From positions 124,001 to 188,000 of the forward strand of contig NZ_WHNY01000040.1 in the NCBI RefSeq assembly GCF_013141695.1: DNA of 64,000 nt, written 5' to 3'. Made by a program: the position numbers and the translations under genes. This DNA comes from Paenibacillus plantarum. GTDB lineage: Bacteria > Bacillota > Bacilli > Paenibacillales > NBRC-103111. Below are positions 1 to 7,552 of the stretch, piece after piece (position 1 is the first letter of the stretch; each line of letters opens with the position of its first letter). Below the pieces are notes generated by a model. The model was not told the origin of the DNA. It saw nothing but the letters and a program-made list of their open reading frames with translations, and ran no database searches.

Positions 1-324
1 CAAGAACATTTGAAAGATTGAGAAAATAAAGATGGACAACATCTTGTACAATAATCCATGTGTTTTTACAAACTGCTCCATGGCCACTATCACAATAATC
101 GGCGTAACTACTTGTTGAGATACGATTCTTAAGATGATATCCGGTAACCGAAGCGAAGGAATCAATAACTGATAATTCAAGGTGATAATCATAAAGTAGA
201 CACCCTGCAGTAAAAGTACAATTAACCAGCAAAAGATCGTTTCGAACAGTTGCAACCTTCGCTTTGTAACGAAAAAGGCAATAGTCGTAAGGATATAACA
301 TGTAAGGAGTAGAATATTTCCCAT
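1..324 (-). CDS. Partial multi-pass membrane protein, 3' end beyond left edge
   Basis: A minus-strand frame is open from an ATG at 324 to the edge of the window (108 codons, no stop). The visible part is strongly hydrophobic, with at least three membrane-length stretches: an N-terminal one beginning MGNILLLTCYILTT, one around residues 25-50, and one after a short loop containing LRLPD. A purine-rich AAGGGG lies about 17 bases upstream of the ATG, which is far for a ribosome site, so the start is only probable. I do not recognise the family. It is divergent from the DUF84 gene at 508, so the 325-507 gap must hold both promoters. Confidence 0.55.
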   Translation of the reverse strand, partial: MGNILLLTCYILTTIAFFVTKRRLQLFETIFCWLIVLLLQGVYFMIITLNYQLLIPSLRLPDIILRIVSQQVVTPIIVIVAMEQFVKTHGLLYKMLSIFIFSIFQMFL

Positions 325-447
325 GACTGCAGCACCATTGTCCCCTTCATCAACTCATGTTTTTAACAAATATGCCCAACTTTGCACACATTTAGTACCG
401 AGCAGAAAAAGCGCACCTTGACACTAATCTTAATAGAAATCAAAACA

Positions 448-456
448 TGATATACT
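448..456 (+). promoter_or_regulatory. Extended -10 promoter for the DUF84 gene
   Basis: TGATATACT matches an extended -10 (TG, one base, TATACT at 451-456), about 50 bases before the CTG start at 508. A TTGACA at 418-423 is too far upstream (27-base gap) to be its -35. Seen in sequence; use as a promoter is inferred. Confidence 0.5.
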
Positions 457-507
457 AGACTTATTGTTTCCGTTGATCTGTTTTGGGAAAGTTAGGAGTG
501 ATGACAA

Positions 508-1038
508 CTGTTTGACAAAAAAGTAAGAATCGCTTTAGGTACAAAAAATCAAGCAAAGCGAGCTGCTGTGGTAGCGGCTACGGGGATAGAACCGATTTGT
601 CACGCTGTCCCTTCTGGTGTTTCTGACCAGCCAATGACGGAAGATGAAACCATTCTTGGTGCGATCACACGGGCCAAGAATGTGCTTAAGGCAGAGCCTG
701 AAGCCGACTTTGGACTTGGACTTGAAGGTGGCCTTACATTCGACAGCATCCATACGAGGCAGTGGTACCTCTTCTCTGTTTGCGCCGCTTGGGATGGGCT
801 TCAGCTTTACGTCGGCAAAGGGTTATATTTCCCTATTCCCCAAGAAATTGGAGAGAAATTAATACAAGGTGGAACCGAACTTCGCCACATCATCGATGAA
901 ATGAGCAGCACGGTCGGGAGTAATCATAAAGAAGGCGCTTATGGTTTATTTACGAATGGTCGAATTACACGAAGTGATGTATTTCGGGATGCGGTCCTTG
1001 CAGCACTGACACCTTTTCAATCCACGTTTTATAAGTAA
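508..1038 (+). CDS. DUF84 family inosine/xanthosine triphosphatase, CTG start
   Basis: Resembles the YjjX/DUF84 family, which hydrolyses the damaged nucleotides ITP and XTP and keeps them out of DNA and RNA. The N-terminal IALGTKNQAK block, SGVSDQPMTEDET and GAITRA are the family landmarks, and a GLEGG segment follows. There is no ATG or TTG in frame before the conserved GTKN block. A TGA in frame at 502 leaves CTG at 508 as the only plausible start, nine bases after TAGGAG; the GTG at 568 would delete the nucleotide-binding N terminus. From CTG the protein is 176 residues, normal for the family. A hairpin terminator follows at 1059. Confidence 0.8.
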   Translation: MFDKKVRIALGTKNQAKRAAVVAATGIEPICHAVPSGVSDQPMTEDETILGAITRAKNVLKAEPEADFGLGLEGGLTFDSIHTRQWYLFSVCAAWDGLQLYVGKGLYFPIPQEIGEKLIQGGTELRHIIDEMSSTVGSNHKEGAYGLFTNGRITRSDVFRDAVLAALTPFQSTFYK

Positions 1039-1058
1039 AAGTAGGCCAAAGTAAATTG

Positions 1059-1107
1059 AAAGAGGGCTACCCCCAAGTAGATGATTCTACTTAAAGGTGC
1101 CCTCTTT
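1059..1107 (+). terminator. Rho-independent terminator after the DUF84 gene
   Basis: AAAGAGGGC pairs with GCCCTCTTT, and an inner AAGTAG/CTACTT pairing extends the stem; T-rich sequence follows. The stem is symmetrical enough to serve the minus-strand small gene ending at 1111 as well. Confidence 0.75.
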
Positions 1108-1110
1108 GTT

Positions 1111-1209
1111 TTACTTATAGATGGGTGCAATGCGGTCATACATGAACACAATGAGAATGAGCAAAGCCCATATTAGCTTACTTTTGAATAGGTTTCGTAC
1201 TCGCTTCAT
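1111..1209 (-). CDS. 32-residue single-pass membrane protein
   Basis: A short frame begins MKRVRNLFKSKLIW and continues as a hydrophobic helix (ALLILIVFMY) ending in DRIAPIYK. Its ATG overlaps the TGA of the upstream gene (ATGA) and has its own GGAGGAC ribosome site inside that gene's last codons, so translation is probably coupled. The layout, a basic N terminus followed by one membrane helix, is what a real small membrane protein would show. No family is recognised. The ribosome site and overlap are the main support. Confidence 0.6.
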   Translation of the reverse strand: MKRVRNLFKSKLIWALLILIVFMYDRIAPIYK

Positions 1210-1637
1210 ACGTCCTCCGTAGTAATCATATCCGCTTGAGAAACATCCTCAATGTCATCTTCCAAACTATTGATTGTAAGCAAAGCACTAGTCCGTTTAC
1301 CTACTAGTAATTCGACGGATTGATTGAGATGAAAGTGTTCATATTCTGTTGCTTTTACACGCACTTTCATTAGCTTTCCATTTGGTTTTCGAATATGAAT
1401 ACGGAATTCTTCGATAAATTCTACGTTAGCCACTATTTTCTCCGCGTCTTTTTGGATGAGATCTATACTAATAATGACAGCTAGAATAAGAAATAGTCCC
1501 AGACAAAAACTGAAAATAACAATAAAACCAACTGGGCGATGGTCGCCAATATTAATGATGAGTTGTACCAAAGATAAGAAGAAAAACATACAAACACTAA
1601 CAAGTTGAGATTTTAATGATCGTTCGTATAGTTTCAC
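1206..1637 (-). CDS. Membrane protein with two N-terminal helices and a soluble C-terminal domain
   Basis: 143 residues. Two hydrophobic segments (about residues 10-32 and 36-60) precede a soluble part of about 80 residues with KPNGKLMKVRV and NQSVELLVGKRTSALLTI, which reads like a small beta-rich domain of the kind seen in NfeD- or DUF2500-type proteins, though I cannot assign it. The start is GTG, seven bases after a very strong GGAGGGGGG. It overlaps the 32-residue gene downstream by four bases, so the two form a small operon. The C terminus is acidic (EDDIEDVSQAD). Confidence 0.7.
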   Translation of the reverse strand: MKLYERSLKSQLVSVCMFFFLSLVQLIINIGDHRPVGFIVIFSFCLGLFLILAVIISIDLIQKDAEKIVANVEFIEEFRIHIRKPNGKLMKVRVKATEYEHFHLNQSVELLVGKRTSALLTINSLEDDIEDVSQADMITTEDV

Positions 1638-1727
1638 AGTTAGCCCCCCTCCATAAATAGTATTCGCGAAAAGCCTCCTATTCCCTTTTTATGCCTGGTA
1701 TGGAACAATCAATCCAAAAAATAAAAA

Positions 1728-1758
1728 GCCCGCTAGAGCTTCTTAAGCTCCAACGGGC
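1728..1758 (-). terminator. Terminator for the 36-residue gene
   Basis: On the minus strand, GCCCGTTGGAGCTT pairs with AAGCTCTAGCGGGC and is followed by TTTTTATTTTTT. It lies directly after the small minus-strand gene ending at 1779. Confidence 0.85.
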
Positions 1759-1778
1759 AGCATTCAACTTTTAAAGTT

Positions 1779-1889
1779 TTAACGAGCTTTCCTTTTCCGC
1801 TTATGAAATACAAACCAAGCGACTCCGATCGTTCCAGCCGCGAGCACAGCGCTAAACAAGAGAATGTAACTAAGATGAAATAGTTGCAA
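1779..1889 (-). CDS. 36-residue single-pass membrane protein, TTG start
   Basis: The frame starts at TTG, preceded by AGGAGGGGATCCG, an almost perfect ribosome site at the right distance. A membrane helix (about residues 8-28, LLFSAVLAAGTIGVAWFVF) is followed by a basic tail HKRKRKAR, suggesting N-out, C-in topology. It has its own terminator at 1728-1758, which supports a real transcription unit. No family recognised; too short for standard gene callers. Confidence 0.6.
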   Translation of the reverse strand: MQLFHLSYILLFSAVLAAGTIGVAWFVFHKRKRKAR

Positions 1890-1982
1890 CGGATCCCCTC
1901 CTCTGTCGATCACCCTTATCATTCCTGCTCTATTTAAGATGAGTCACACGATGCTAAACTATCCCTTATTCAAAGAAAAAAG

Positions 1983-1999
1983 ACCCGCACGTCGTACGG
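1983..1999 (-). terminator. Weak terminator after the YjdM gene
   Basis: On the minus strand CCGTAC pairs with GTGCGG (one wobble), followed by GTCTTTTTTC. It lies ten bases after the stop of the zinc-ribbon gene. Confidence 0.5.
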
Positions 2000-2008
2000 A
2001 TCCCCCTC

Positions 2009-2353
2009 TTACATCTTTTTAACAAACTCAGACTTTAACTTCATAGCGCCGAAATCATCGATTTTACAATCAATATCATGATCGCCTTCGACTAAGCGAA
2101 TGTTTTTCACTTTTGTACCCATTTTGATAACGGATGAAGTCCCTTTGACTTTCAAATCTTTGATGACCGTAACGGAATCCCCATCTTTCAATACATTACC
2201 GTTCGCGTCTTTGACCACTTTCTGATCATCGCCATTCTCATCTTCGCTGACTGATGACGACCACTCATGCGCACACTCCGGGCACACCAGTAAATTTCCA
2301 TCTTCATACGTATACGCAGATTGGCATTTCGGGCAGTTAGGCAACTCTTCCAT
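2009..2353 (-). CDS. yjdM: YjdM/PhnA family zinc-ribbon protein
   Basis: 114 residues from ATG 2353, which has GGAGG eleven bases upstream; further upstream ATGs lack this. An N-terminal zinc ribbon ([13 protein letters not shown] ... CPECAHEW, four cysteines) is followed by an SH3-like PhnA domain with [38 protein letters not shown] and [20 protein letters not shown] blocks. Length and order match the YjdM family. Despite the old name phnA, the family has no proven role in phosphonate breakdown. Monocistronic, with a weak hairpin after it. Confidence 0.88.
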   Translation of the reverse strand: MEELPNCPKCQSAYTYEDGNLLVCPECAHEWSSSVSEDENGDDQKVVKDANGNVLKDGDSVTVIKDLKVKGTSSVIKMGTKVKNIRLVEGDHDIDCKIDDFGAMKLKSEFVKKM

Positions 2354-2428
2354 GCTGTCAATTCCTCCATTCAATAGTGCTAATAGTGCCACAAACGAAG
2401 TGAAATGACAAGGTAAGTTCTGCCAGAA

Positions 2429-3028
2429 TTATTTTATATCAACCAAAGGAAGTGACCGATTCCTAGCTTTCAAGGCCAAATAACAAGCCGTCAAAATCGC
2501 TCCTATTGTTCCACAAATGATGTCTGTCATCGTATCGAGCAAGCTGCCATTCTGTGAATCAAGCCCGAAGAGATGGTCTGTCGCGAACTCATATATCTCC
2601 CAAACTCCCGCCATCGCGATGGAAAAGAACAAGCACAGCCACACCGCGACATGCGGTGAAGGTGGTTCAGCCCCCTCTTGATGATTCGATGCTTTGCTAT
2701 ATATCAATAAACCGATGAAACAGAGGATCACGCCCGAGAAGAGATGCTCGATTTTATCTAGATAAGGGATGACGCCGTAATATCCGAATTCATTCGCAAG
2801 GAACATCGTGACAAAAATAAACAACAGCACACAGAAACGCAGCGATGTAAACATGGTCGTCTTCGTCCATTTGACGATAAGTCGAATGAGTTGAAGCACA
2901 GCCACAATGAGCACCGCTTGGAACATTTTCGCCCCGTTTCCTTTTACAAGAAAGTAAACAAAGCAACCAACTGCCAGTACATACATAGCAAACTCAAAGA
3001 GATCATTCCACCGATCTTTGCCCTTCAT
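2429..3028 (-). CDS. DUF2238 (YjdF-type) membrane protein
   Basis: About 199 residues with five or six membrane segments. The conserved core is visible: GVIPYLDKIEHLFSG, then WEIYEFATDHLFG and NGSLLDTMTDIICGTIGAI, the DK.EH and WE.YE.. signatures of DUF2238. Function unknown in the family. I chose ATG 3028 (MKGKDRWND) rather than 3037 because GGGAGA lies eight bases before 3028 but only two or three before 3037. Single gene between YjdM and the cytochrome c gene; no link in function is evident. Confidence 0.82.
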   Translation of the reverse strand: MKGKDRWNDLFEFAMYVLAVGCFVYFLVKGNGAKMFQAVLIVAVLQLIRLIVKWTKTTMFTSLRFCVLLFIFVTMFLANEFGYYGVIPYLDKIEHLFSGVILCFIGLLIYSKASNHQEGAEPPSPHVAVWLCLFFSIAMAGVWEIYEFATDHLFGLDSQNGSLLDTMTDIICGTIGAILTACYLALKARNRSLPLVDIK

Positions 3029-3150
3029 CTGGTTCATCTCCCTATTGCTTATTGAAAAGGAAGCACCTTTAACGGGTATTTTTCCTATTACTTATTTATC
3101 CTATGCCTTTATTTAAATGAAATGAATGACTCTCTAAACACGAAAAAAAT

Positions 3151-3182
3151 CCCGCCTAGCCGTTTTACAGCGAAGGGCGGGT
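3151..3182 (-). terminator. Terminator after the cytochrome c gene
   Basis: CCCGCC pairs with GGCGGG with a loop of about 20 bases; on the minus strand it runs into ATTTTTTTCG. It lies 12 bases beyond the cytochrome c stop codon. Confidence 0.85.
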
Positions 3183-3193
3183 TTCATTGCTGA

Positions 3194-3556
3194 CTATTTT
3201 TTGTCTGCAAGCCATGTAGATAACGAACTGATTTCATCATCGGATAGCTTTCCTTTAAAAGCAGGCATTGCACCCTTCCCATTCGCGATGATCGCGGTGA
3301 GTTGTTCCTTCGAGTACTTTCCACCAACCTTCTGGAGACTCGGTCCGACTAAACCCTCCAAATTGGCGCCATGACAGCTGACACAATTGGCCTTAAATAC
3401 AGTCTGCGCATCAGCTTTAGTCGTTGTTCCTGTACTTGCTGATGCTGTTGGCGCGGTTGTTGTTCCTGCACTTGGGCTAGGTGTTGTATTACTTTTTCCG
3501 CAAGCCGATAACGCTCCAGCAAGCAAAAGGGTGAGGACTACGATCTTTCTGTTCAT
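3194..3556 (-). CDS. Lipoprotein cytochrome c (c551-like)
   Basis: 120 residues. A signal peptide MNRKIVVLTLLLAGALSACG ends in a lipobox (LSAC), so the protein should be lipid-anchored outside the membrane. A Thr/Ser/Pro-rich linker (about residues 22-46) leads to one heme domain with CVSCH, and a Met ligand is available in GAMPAFKG. Same plan as CccB/c551 of bacilli. ATG 3556 has GAGGAG upstream. It is divergent from the GMC dehydrogenase operon starting at 3733 and is the obvious electron acceptor for it, replacing the cytochrome subunit of three-subunit gluconate dehydrogenases. That partnership is inferred from position. Confidence 0.9.
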   Translation of the reverse strand: MNRKIVVLTLLLAGALSACGKSNTTPSPSAGTTTAPTASASTGTTTKADAQTVFKANCVSCHGANLEGLVGPSLQKVGGKYSKEQLTAIIANGKGAMPAFKGKLSDDEISSLSTWLADKK

Positions 3557-3732
3557 GAGTATGCTTCTCCTCACATTCATAGGTTCAAAACCATGGATAG
3601 AAATCGGAAACCTACCACTACATTTCCCCCGTTTCCATATTTTCATGCAACTCATGCATAGGAAATACACTTACAGATCAACATATCCATAACTACCCAG
3701 AAGTACATAAAATTCCATGGAGGTATGACAAG

Positions 3733-4509
3733 TTGGCTGACAAAAACACGAACAATCATACGCCTGATCACTCACGTCGCCGTTTTCTCAAGTACACCGG
3801 AACTGCCATTGGTGGCGTCGTGGTTGGTGGCGTCATTGGAAGCGCAGTATCTGGAGGGTTTAAGAAAGATACTACCCAGACTTCTCCTTCGCCTTCCGTA
3901 AGTCCGAAACCACAAGTCACGGCAGATTACAATCAAGCGCCAATGTTCTTCAATCAAACCCAACTGCAAATTACAGAAGCCGCAGCAGAGCGCATCTTTC
4001 CTAAGGACGACAGCGGACCTGGAGCTGCAGAACTAGGCGTTGCTTTTTTTATTGACCATCAGCTAGCCAGTCCTTGGGGTGTGAATGCCCGCACCTATCG
4101 GATGGGACCGTTTGTGAAAGGTGAAGTCACACAGGGGGATTACCTCAGCATTCAACGCCATGAACTCATTACAATGGGGCTAAATAGCCTTGAAGAAACA
4201 GCCAAAACCAAATATGCAAAAGGCTTCGTAGAAATTAAACCTGAAGAACAAGATGCGATTCTGACCTCCATGGAAAAAGGTGAAATCAGCGTCGTGAATG
4301 GGATTACAGGTAAAACCTTTTTCAACCTATTTCGCGTACTCGTGATGGAAGGTGTCTACTCGGATCCCTTATATGGCGGGAATAAGAATATGGCTGGCTG
4401 GAAAATGCGTAAGTACCCAGGCAACCAAATGACCTATAGTAACATGATTGATAAGGATCAATTCGTCGTCATGGAACCTCGGAGCTTGCACGATCATTTC
4501 GTTCATTAA
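3733..4509 (+). CDS. Gluconate 2-dehydrogenase subunit 3 family protein with Tat signal
   Basis: 258 residues from a TTG start nine bases after GGAGG. The N terminus carries a twin-arginine signal (SRRRFLKYTG followed by a glycine/valine-rich helix), then a Pro/Ser/Thr linker and the small-subunit domain with AAERIFPKDDSGPGAAELGVAFF-like and GMAGWKMRKYPGN-like blocks, typical of the gamma subunit of membrane GMC dehydrogenases. In that family the small subunit carries the export signal for the flavin subunit. The GMC subunit, TatC and TatA follow in the same operon. Confidence 0.88.
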   Translation: MADKNTNNHTPDHSRRRFLKYTGTAIGGVVVGGVIGSAVSGGFKKDTTQTSPSPSVSPKPQVTADYNQAPMFFNQTQLQITEAAAERIFPKDDSGPGAAELGVAFFIDHQLASPWGVNARTYRMGPFVKGEVTQGDYLSIQRHELITMGLNSLEETAKTKYAKGFVEIKPEEQDAILTSMEKGEISVVNGITGKTFFNLFRVLVMEGVYSDPLYGGNKNMAGWKMRKYPGNQMTYSNMIDKDQFVVMEPRSLHDHFVH

Positions 4510-4541
4510 GGTACAAATCTCACGAAGGAAGGAATATGTTG

Positions 4542-6263
4542 ATGGCTACTAAAATGCCGAAAGTCCCCGTTGTCATTGTTGGAATGGGATGGGTCGGGGG
4601 AATTATCGCAGCGGAATTAACGAAACAAGGTGTTAAAGTTGTTGGCCTAGAACGCGGAAAGCCGCGCAGTACAGCAGATTATTATATGGTGCATGATGAG
4701 CTTCGTTACGCTTCTCGTTATGATCTCATGCAGGATTTGTCCAAAGAAACCGTCACTTTCCGCAATACGGAGAAAATGGCCGCTGTGCCGATGCGGGAGT
4801 ATGGCTCCTTCTTGCTCGGGGAAGGTCTCGGCGGTGCAAGTGTCCACTGGAATGGACAAACGTATCGTTTTCTCCCATACGATTTCGAGATTTACAGTAA
4901 AACGGTTGAACGTTACGGGAAGCAGAAAATCCCTGAAGGCATGACGATCCAGGATTGGGGCATCACGTATGATACGTTAGAGCCCTATTTTGATAAATTC
5001 GAGAAATTGGCTGGTATTTCTGGTGATGCTGAGCAGAATCCACTTGTAGGCAAGCGTTCCGCTCCGTTCCCGACCAAACCGATGGTGAAAACGCCGATCT
5101 TGAAATTGTTCGAAGATGCGACCAAAAAACTCGGCTACCATCCCTATATGATGCCTTCGGCTAACTTGTCGGAGCAATATACGAACCCTGATGGCATTAC
5201 CCGTGCAGCCTGTCAATATTGCGGTTATTGCGAACGGTTTGGTTGTGAGTATGGGGCCAAAGCGGATGTGATCGTGACCTCGCTCCCTATTGCACAAAAA
5301 TCCGGCAATTTCGAGTTACGCTCTTACTCCAATGTGACTCAGGTCCTCAATGATGGTAAAAAAGCGAGCGGCGTTGTTTATGTGAATACTGTTACGGGAG
5401 AGCAATTCGAGCAGCCCGCGGATGTCGTCATCATGGCCAGCTATGTATTTAACAACATTAAGCTTCTGCTCACTTCCAAATTGGGTAAACCCTACGATCC
5501 TGCCTCAGGAAAGGGAGTTATCGGTAAAAATTACTGCTACCAAACGAACGGCGGGGGTGCGACAGGCTTTTTCGATGAAAAGCAGTTCAACTTGTACGCC
5601 GGAGCTGGTTCCCTCGGCATGGAGATTCCTGATTTCAATGGGGATAATTTCGACCATACGAATCTGAATTTCATCCATGGCGCTGGCATTCGGATTTCGC
5701 AAACCGGCCAACGTCCGATTGCGACTAACTCCGTTCCCAAAGGTACACCGGCCTGGGGGAAAGATTTTAAACAGAAGTCGCTGAAATACGCCAACAGTGT
5801 ATTGTCTGTCTCCCCACAGGGCAGCAGCATGCCATGGAAACATCATTATGTGGATTTGGATCCGACTTATAAGGATGCTTATGGTCTGCCACTGCCTCGG
5901 ATCACCTTCGATTTTGAAGAGCAGGATCGGCAAATGATCAAATTCGTTGCTGGTAAATCGGCAGAAATTATGAAGGAAATGAACCCAACGACCATTGGGT
6001 CATCGGATACGTTAGCAGCATACAACATTGTTCCGTATCAATCGACCCACAATACAGGCGGCGTAATTATGGGGTCAGACCCCTCCACCTCTGCGGTTAA
6101 CTCGTATTTGCAAATGTGGGATGCCGAGAATGTGTTCGTCGTAGGCGCTTCCGCATTCGCTCACAACAGTGGCTACAATCCAACAGGTACAGTTGGCGCT
6201 TTAGCTTACCGCGCTGTGGATGGTATTTCCAAATATTTGAAACAAGGTGGAAGTGTCGTTTAG
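4542..6263 (+). CDS. GMC family oxidoreductase, flavoprotein subunit of a membrane dehydrogenase
   Basis: 573 residues. An FAD-binding GMGWVGG lies near the N terminus (VIVGMGWVGG), followed by LGGASVHWNGQTYR, a cysteine-rich CQYCGYCERFGC segment and a C-terminal NPTGTVGALAYRA block, the organisation of gluconate/2-ketogluconate/sugar dehydrogenase large subunits. The substrate cannot be read from sequence. There is no signal peptide, so export probably relies on the Tat signal of the preceding subunit. ATG 4542 sits eight bases after AAGGAAGGA; the ATG at 4536 is too close. The gap to the small-subunit gene is 32 bases. Confidence 0.88.
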   Translation: MATKMPKVPVVIVGMGWVGGIIAAELTKQGVKVVGLERGKPRSTADYYMVHDELRYASRYDLMQDLSKETVTFRNTEKMAAVPMREYGSFLLGEGLGGASVHWNGQTYRFLPYDFEIYSKTVERYGKQKIPEGMTIQDWGITYDTLEPYFDKFEKLAGISGDAEQNPLVGKRSAPFPTKPMVKTPILKLFEDATKKLGYHPYMMPSANLSEQYTNPDGITRAACQYCGYCERFGCEYGAKADVIVTSLPIAQKSGNFELRSYSNVTQVLNDGKKASGVVYVNTVTGEQFEQPADVVIMASYVFNNIKLLLTSKLGKPYDPASGKGVIGKNYCYQTNGGGATGFFDEKQFNLYAGAGSLGMEIPDFNGDNFDHTNLNFIHGAGIRISQTGQRPIATNSVPKGTPAWGKDFKQKSLKYANSVLSVSPQGSSMPWKHHYVDLDPTYKDAYGLPLPRITFDFEEQDRQMIKFVAGKSAEIMKEMNPTTIGSSDTLAAYNIVPYQSTHNTGGVIMGSDPSTSAVNSYLQMWDAENVFVVGASAFAHNSGYNPTGTVGALAYRAVDGISKYLKQGGSVV

Positions 6264-6303
6264 TGCTGGCAGCCCACACGTTTCATGATAAAGGAGGAAT
6301 GAC

Positions 6304-7044
6304 ATGGAGCAAGAAGATTGGATCTTACATTTGACAGAGGTTCGCAAGCGATTGCTCATCGTGTTCGCCTGGTTCATCGTTACCCTATGTGTGGGCTTGT
6401 ACCTCTCGTCTGATATCCTTCTGTACTTGAAATCACAGCCATTGATCGGAGAAATCAAGTGGAATGTGTTTTCGTTCACGGATGGGCTGATGATTTATAT
6501 GAAATGCGCGTTTCTGTTCGCCGCTTTATTTACGGTTCCCGTTGTTCTCTACCAAGCATGGGTGTTCGTGAAGCCAGGTCTTACCGAAAGCGAATCCAGG
6601 AGCGCACTTCCCTACATCCCCGTCGCTTTTGCGTTATTCATCATCGGGGTTTCGTTCAGTTATTGGGTCGTTTTCCCGATGATGATGCGCTTTATGATCC
6701 GAATGAATCAATCCATTGGCGCTGTGGAGACGTATGGGATTGATCGATATTTTGCTTTCCTGTTTCAAATTGTCATTCCGATGGCCATCGCATTTGAGCT
6801 GCCTGTGGTTCTCCTGTTTTTGACGAAAATAGGGCTCTTAACGCCTCAGATTCTGAAAATGTCCAGGAAATATGCCTATATCGCCCTCACCATCACCGGC
6901 TCATGTATCTCGCCGCCTGATATGATTTCACACTTATCGGTCACTGTACCGTTAATTCTCCTGTTTGAAATCAGCGTATTGGTTGCCGGCTGGCAATGGC
7001 GAGCTATGCAACGTGTTGCGAAATTGAACCTGATTGAAGATTAA
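6304..7044 (+). CDS. tatC: Sec-independent protein translocase TatC
   Basis: 246 residues with six membrane segments. The N-terminal signature is present (HLTEVRKRL, the signal-peptide binding edge), as are a periplasmic PGLTESE segment and the conserved FELPVVLLFLTKIGLLT with its membrane glutamate, followed by KYAYIALTI and SPPDM. A GGAGG lies upstream of the ATG. It lies in the GMC dehydrogenase operon, 40 bases after the flavoprotein gene, suggesting a translocase dedicated to that cargo. Confidence 0.93.
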   Translation: MEQEDWILHLTEVRKRLLIVFAWFIVTLCVGLYLSSDILLYLKSQPLIGEIKWNVFSFTDGLMIYMKCAFLFAALFTVPVVLYQAWVFVKPGLTESESRSALPYIPVAFALFIIGVSFSYWVVFPMMMRFMIRMNQSIGAVETYGIDRYFAFLFQIVIPMAIAFELPVVLLFLTKIGLLTPQILKMSRKYAYIALTITGSCISPPDMISHLSVTVPLILLFEISVLVAGWQWRAMQRVAKLNLIED

Positions 7045-7101
7045 GAGAAGAGAACAGTAAAAGAACAGTAAAAGAAAAGACAAAGAAAGAGGATGATCGC
7101 A

Positions 7102-7302
7102 ATGTTCAACAATATTGGAGTATCAGGATTAATCTTAATTCTGGCTATCGCTTTAATTGTCTTCGGACCTTCCAAGCTACCGCAGCTCGGCCGTGCATTC
7201 GGAGATACGCTTCGTGAGTTCCGTAACTCAACTCGGAATATCATGGAGGAAGGCGAACATGACCATTTGATCGAAAATGAAGGCAAAAAGCCGCCTCTAT
7301 AG
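7102..7302 (+). CDS. tatA: TatA family translocase component
   Basis: 66 residues from ATG 7102, which has AGAGG about eight bases upstream; the ATG at 7093 is too close to it. One N-terminal membrane helix ([26 protein letters not shown]) with the FGP hinge is followed by the amphipathic helix [11 protein letters not shown] and an acidic tail. Last gene of the operon; the terminator stem begins inside its final codons. Together with TatC this is a minimal TatAC system of the Bacillus type. Confidence 0.93.
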   Translation: MFNNIGVSGLILILAIALIVFGPSKLPQLGRAFGDTLREFRNSTRNIMEEGEHDHLIENEGKKPPL

Positions 7303-7309
7303 AGGCGGC
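7290..7309 (+). terminator. Terminator overlapping the tatA stop codon
   Basis: GCCGCCTC pairs with GAGGCGGC around a four-base loop, with the TAG stop inside the hairpin. The T-run after it is poor (TTCAACTT). Confidence 0.75.
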
Positions 7310-7328
7310 TTCAACTTAACTGCATCTG

Positions 7329-7473
7329 TAGTGATGTTTTTCATCACAATAAGCCATGAAATCAAGCTTAGGCTGGTTCTTTTGCTGCTTTAGTGATGTT
7401 TTTCATCACTAATGGCGCTGAAATCAGGCTGGGGTTGGTTTTTTTGCACATGTAGTGATGTTTTTCATCACTA
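7329..7473. repeat. Three 62-bp tandem repeats, each with a GTGATG/CATCAC hairpin
   Basis: TAGTGATGTTTTTCATCAC occurs at 7329, 7391 and 7453, exactly 62 bases apart; the intervening sequence is also related (TGAAATCA.GCT..GGTTGGTT in copies 1 and 2). Each copy forms a GTGATG-TTTTT-CATCAC stem. The array fills the gap between convergent tatA and the LacI gene. Confidence 0.85.
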
Positions 7474-7552
7474 CAGCAACTCCACCCATGCTGCCGTGGA
7501 TAATTTCACCGTGCAAATGATGCTGAGGTGCTCAGAACCCCCTCAGATCTAG

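Noticed and set aside
418..456. TTGACA/TATACT promoter pair for the DUF84 gene
   Set aside because: The gap is 27 bases, too long for sigma-A; an extended -10 alone is the better reading.
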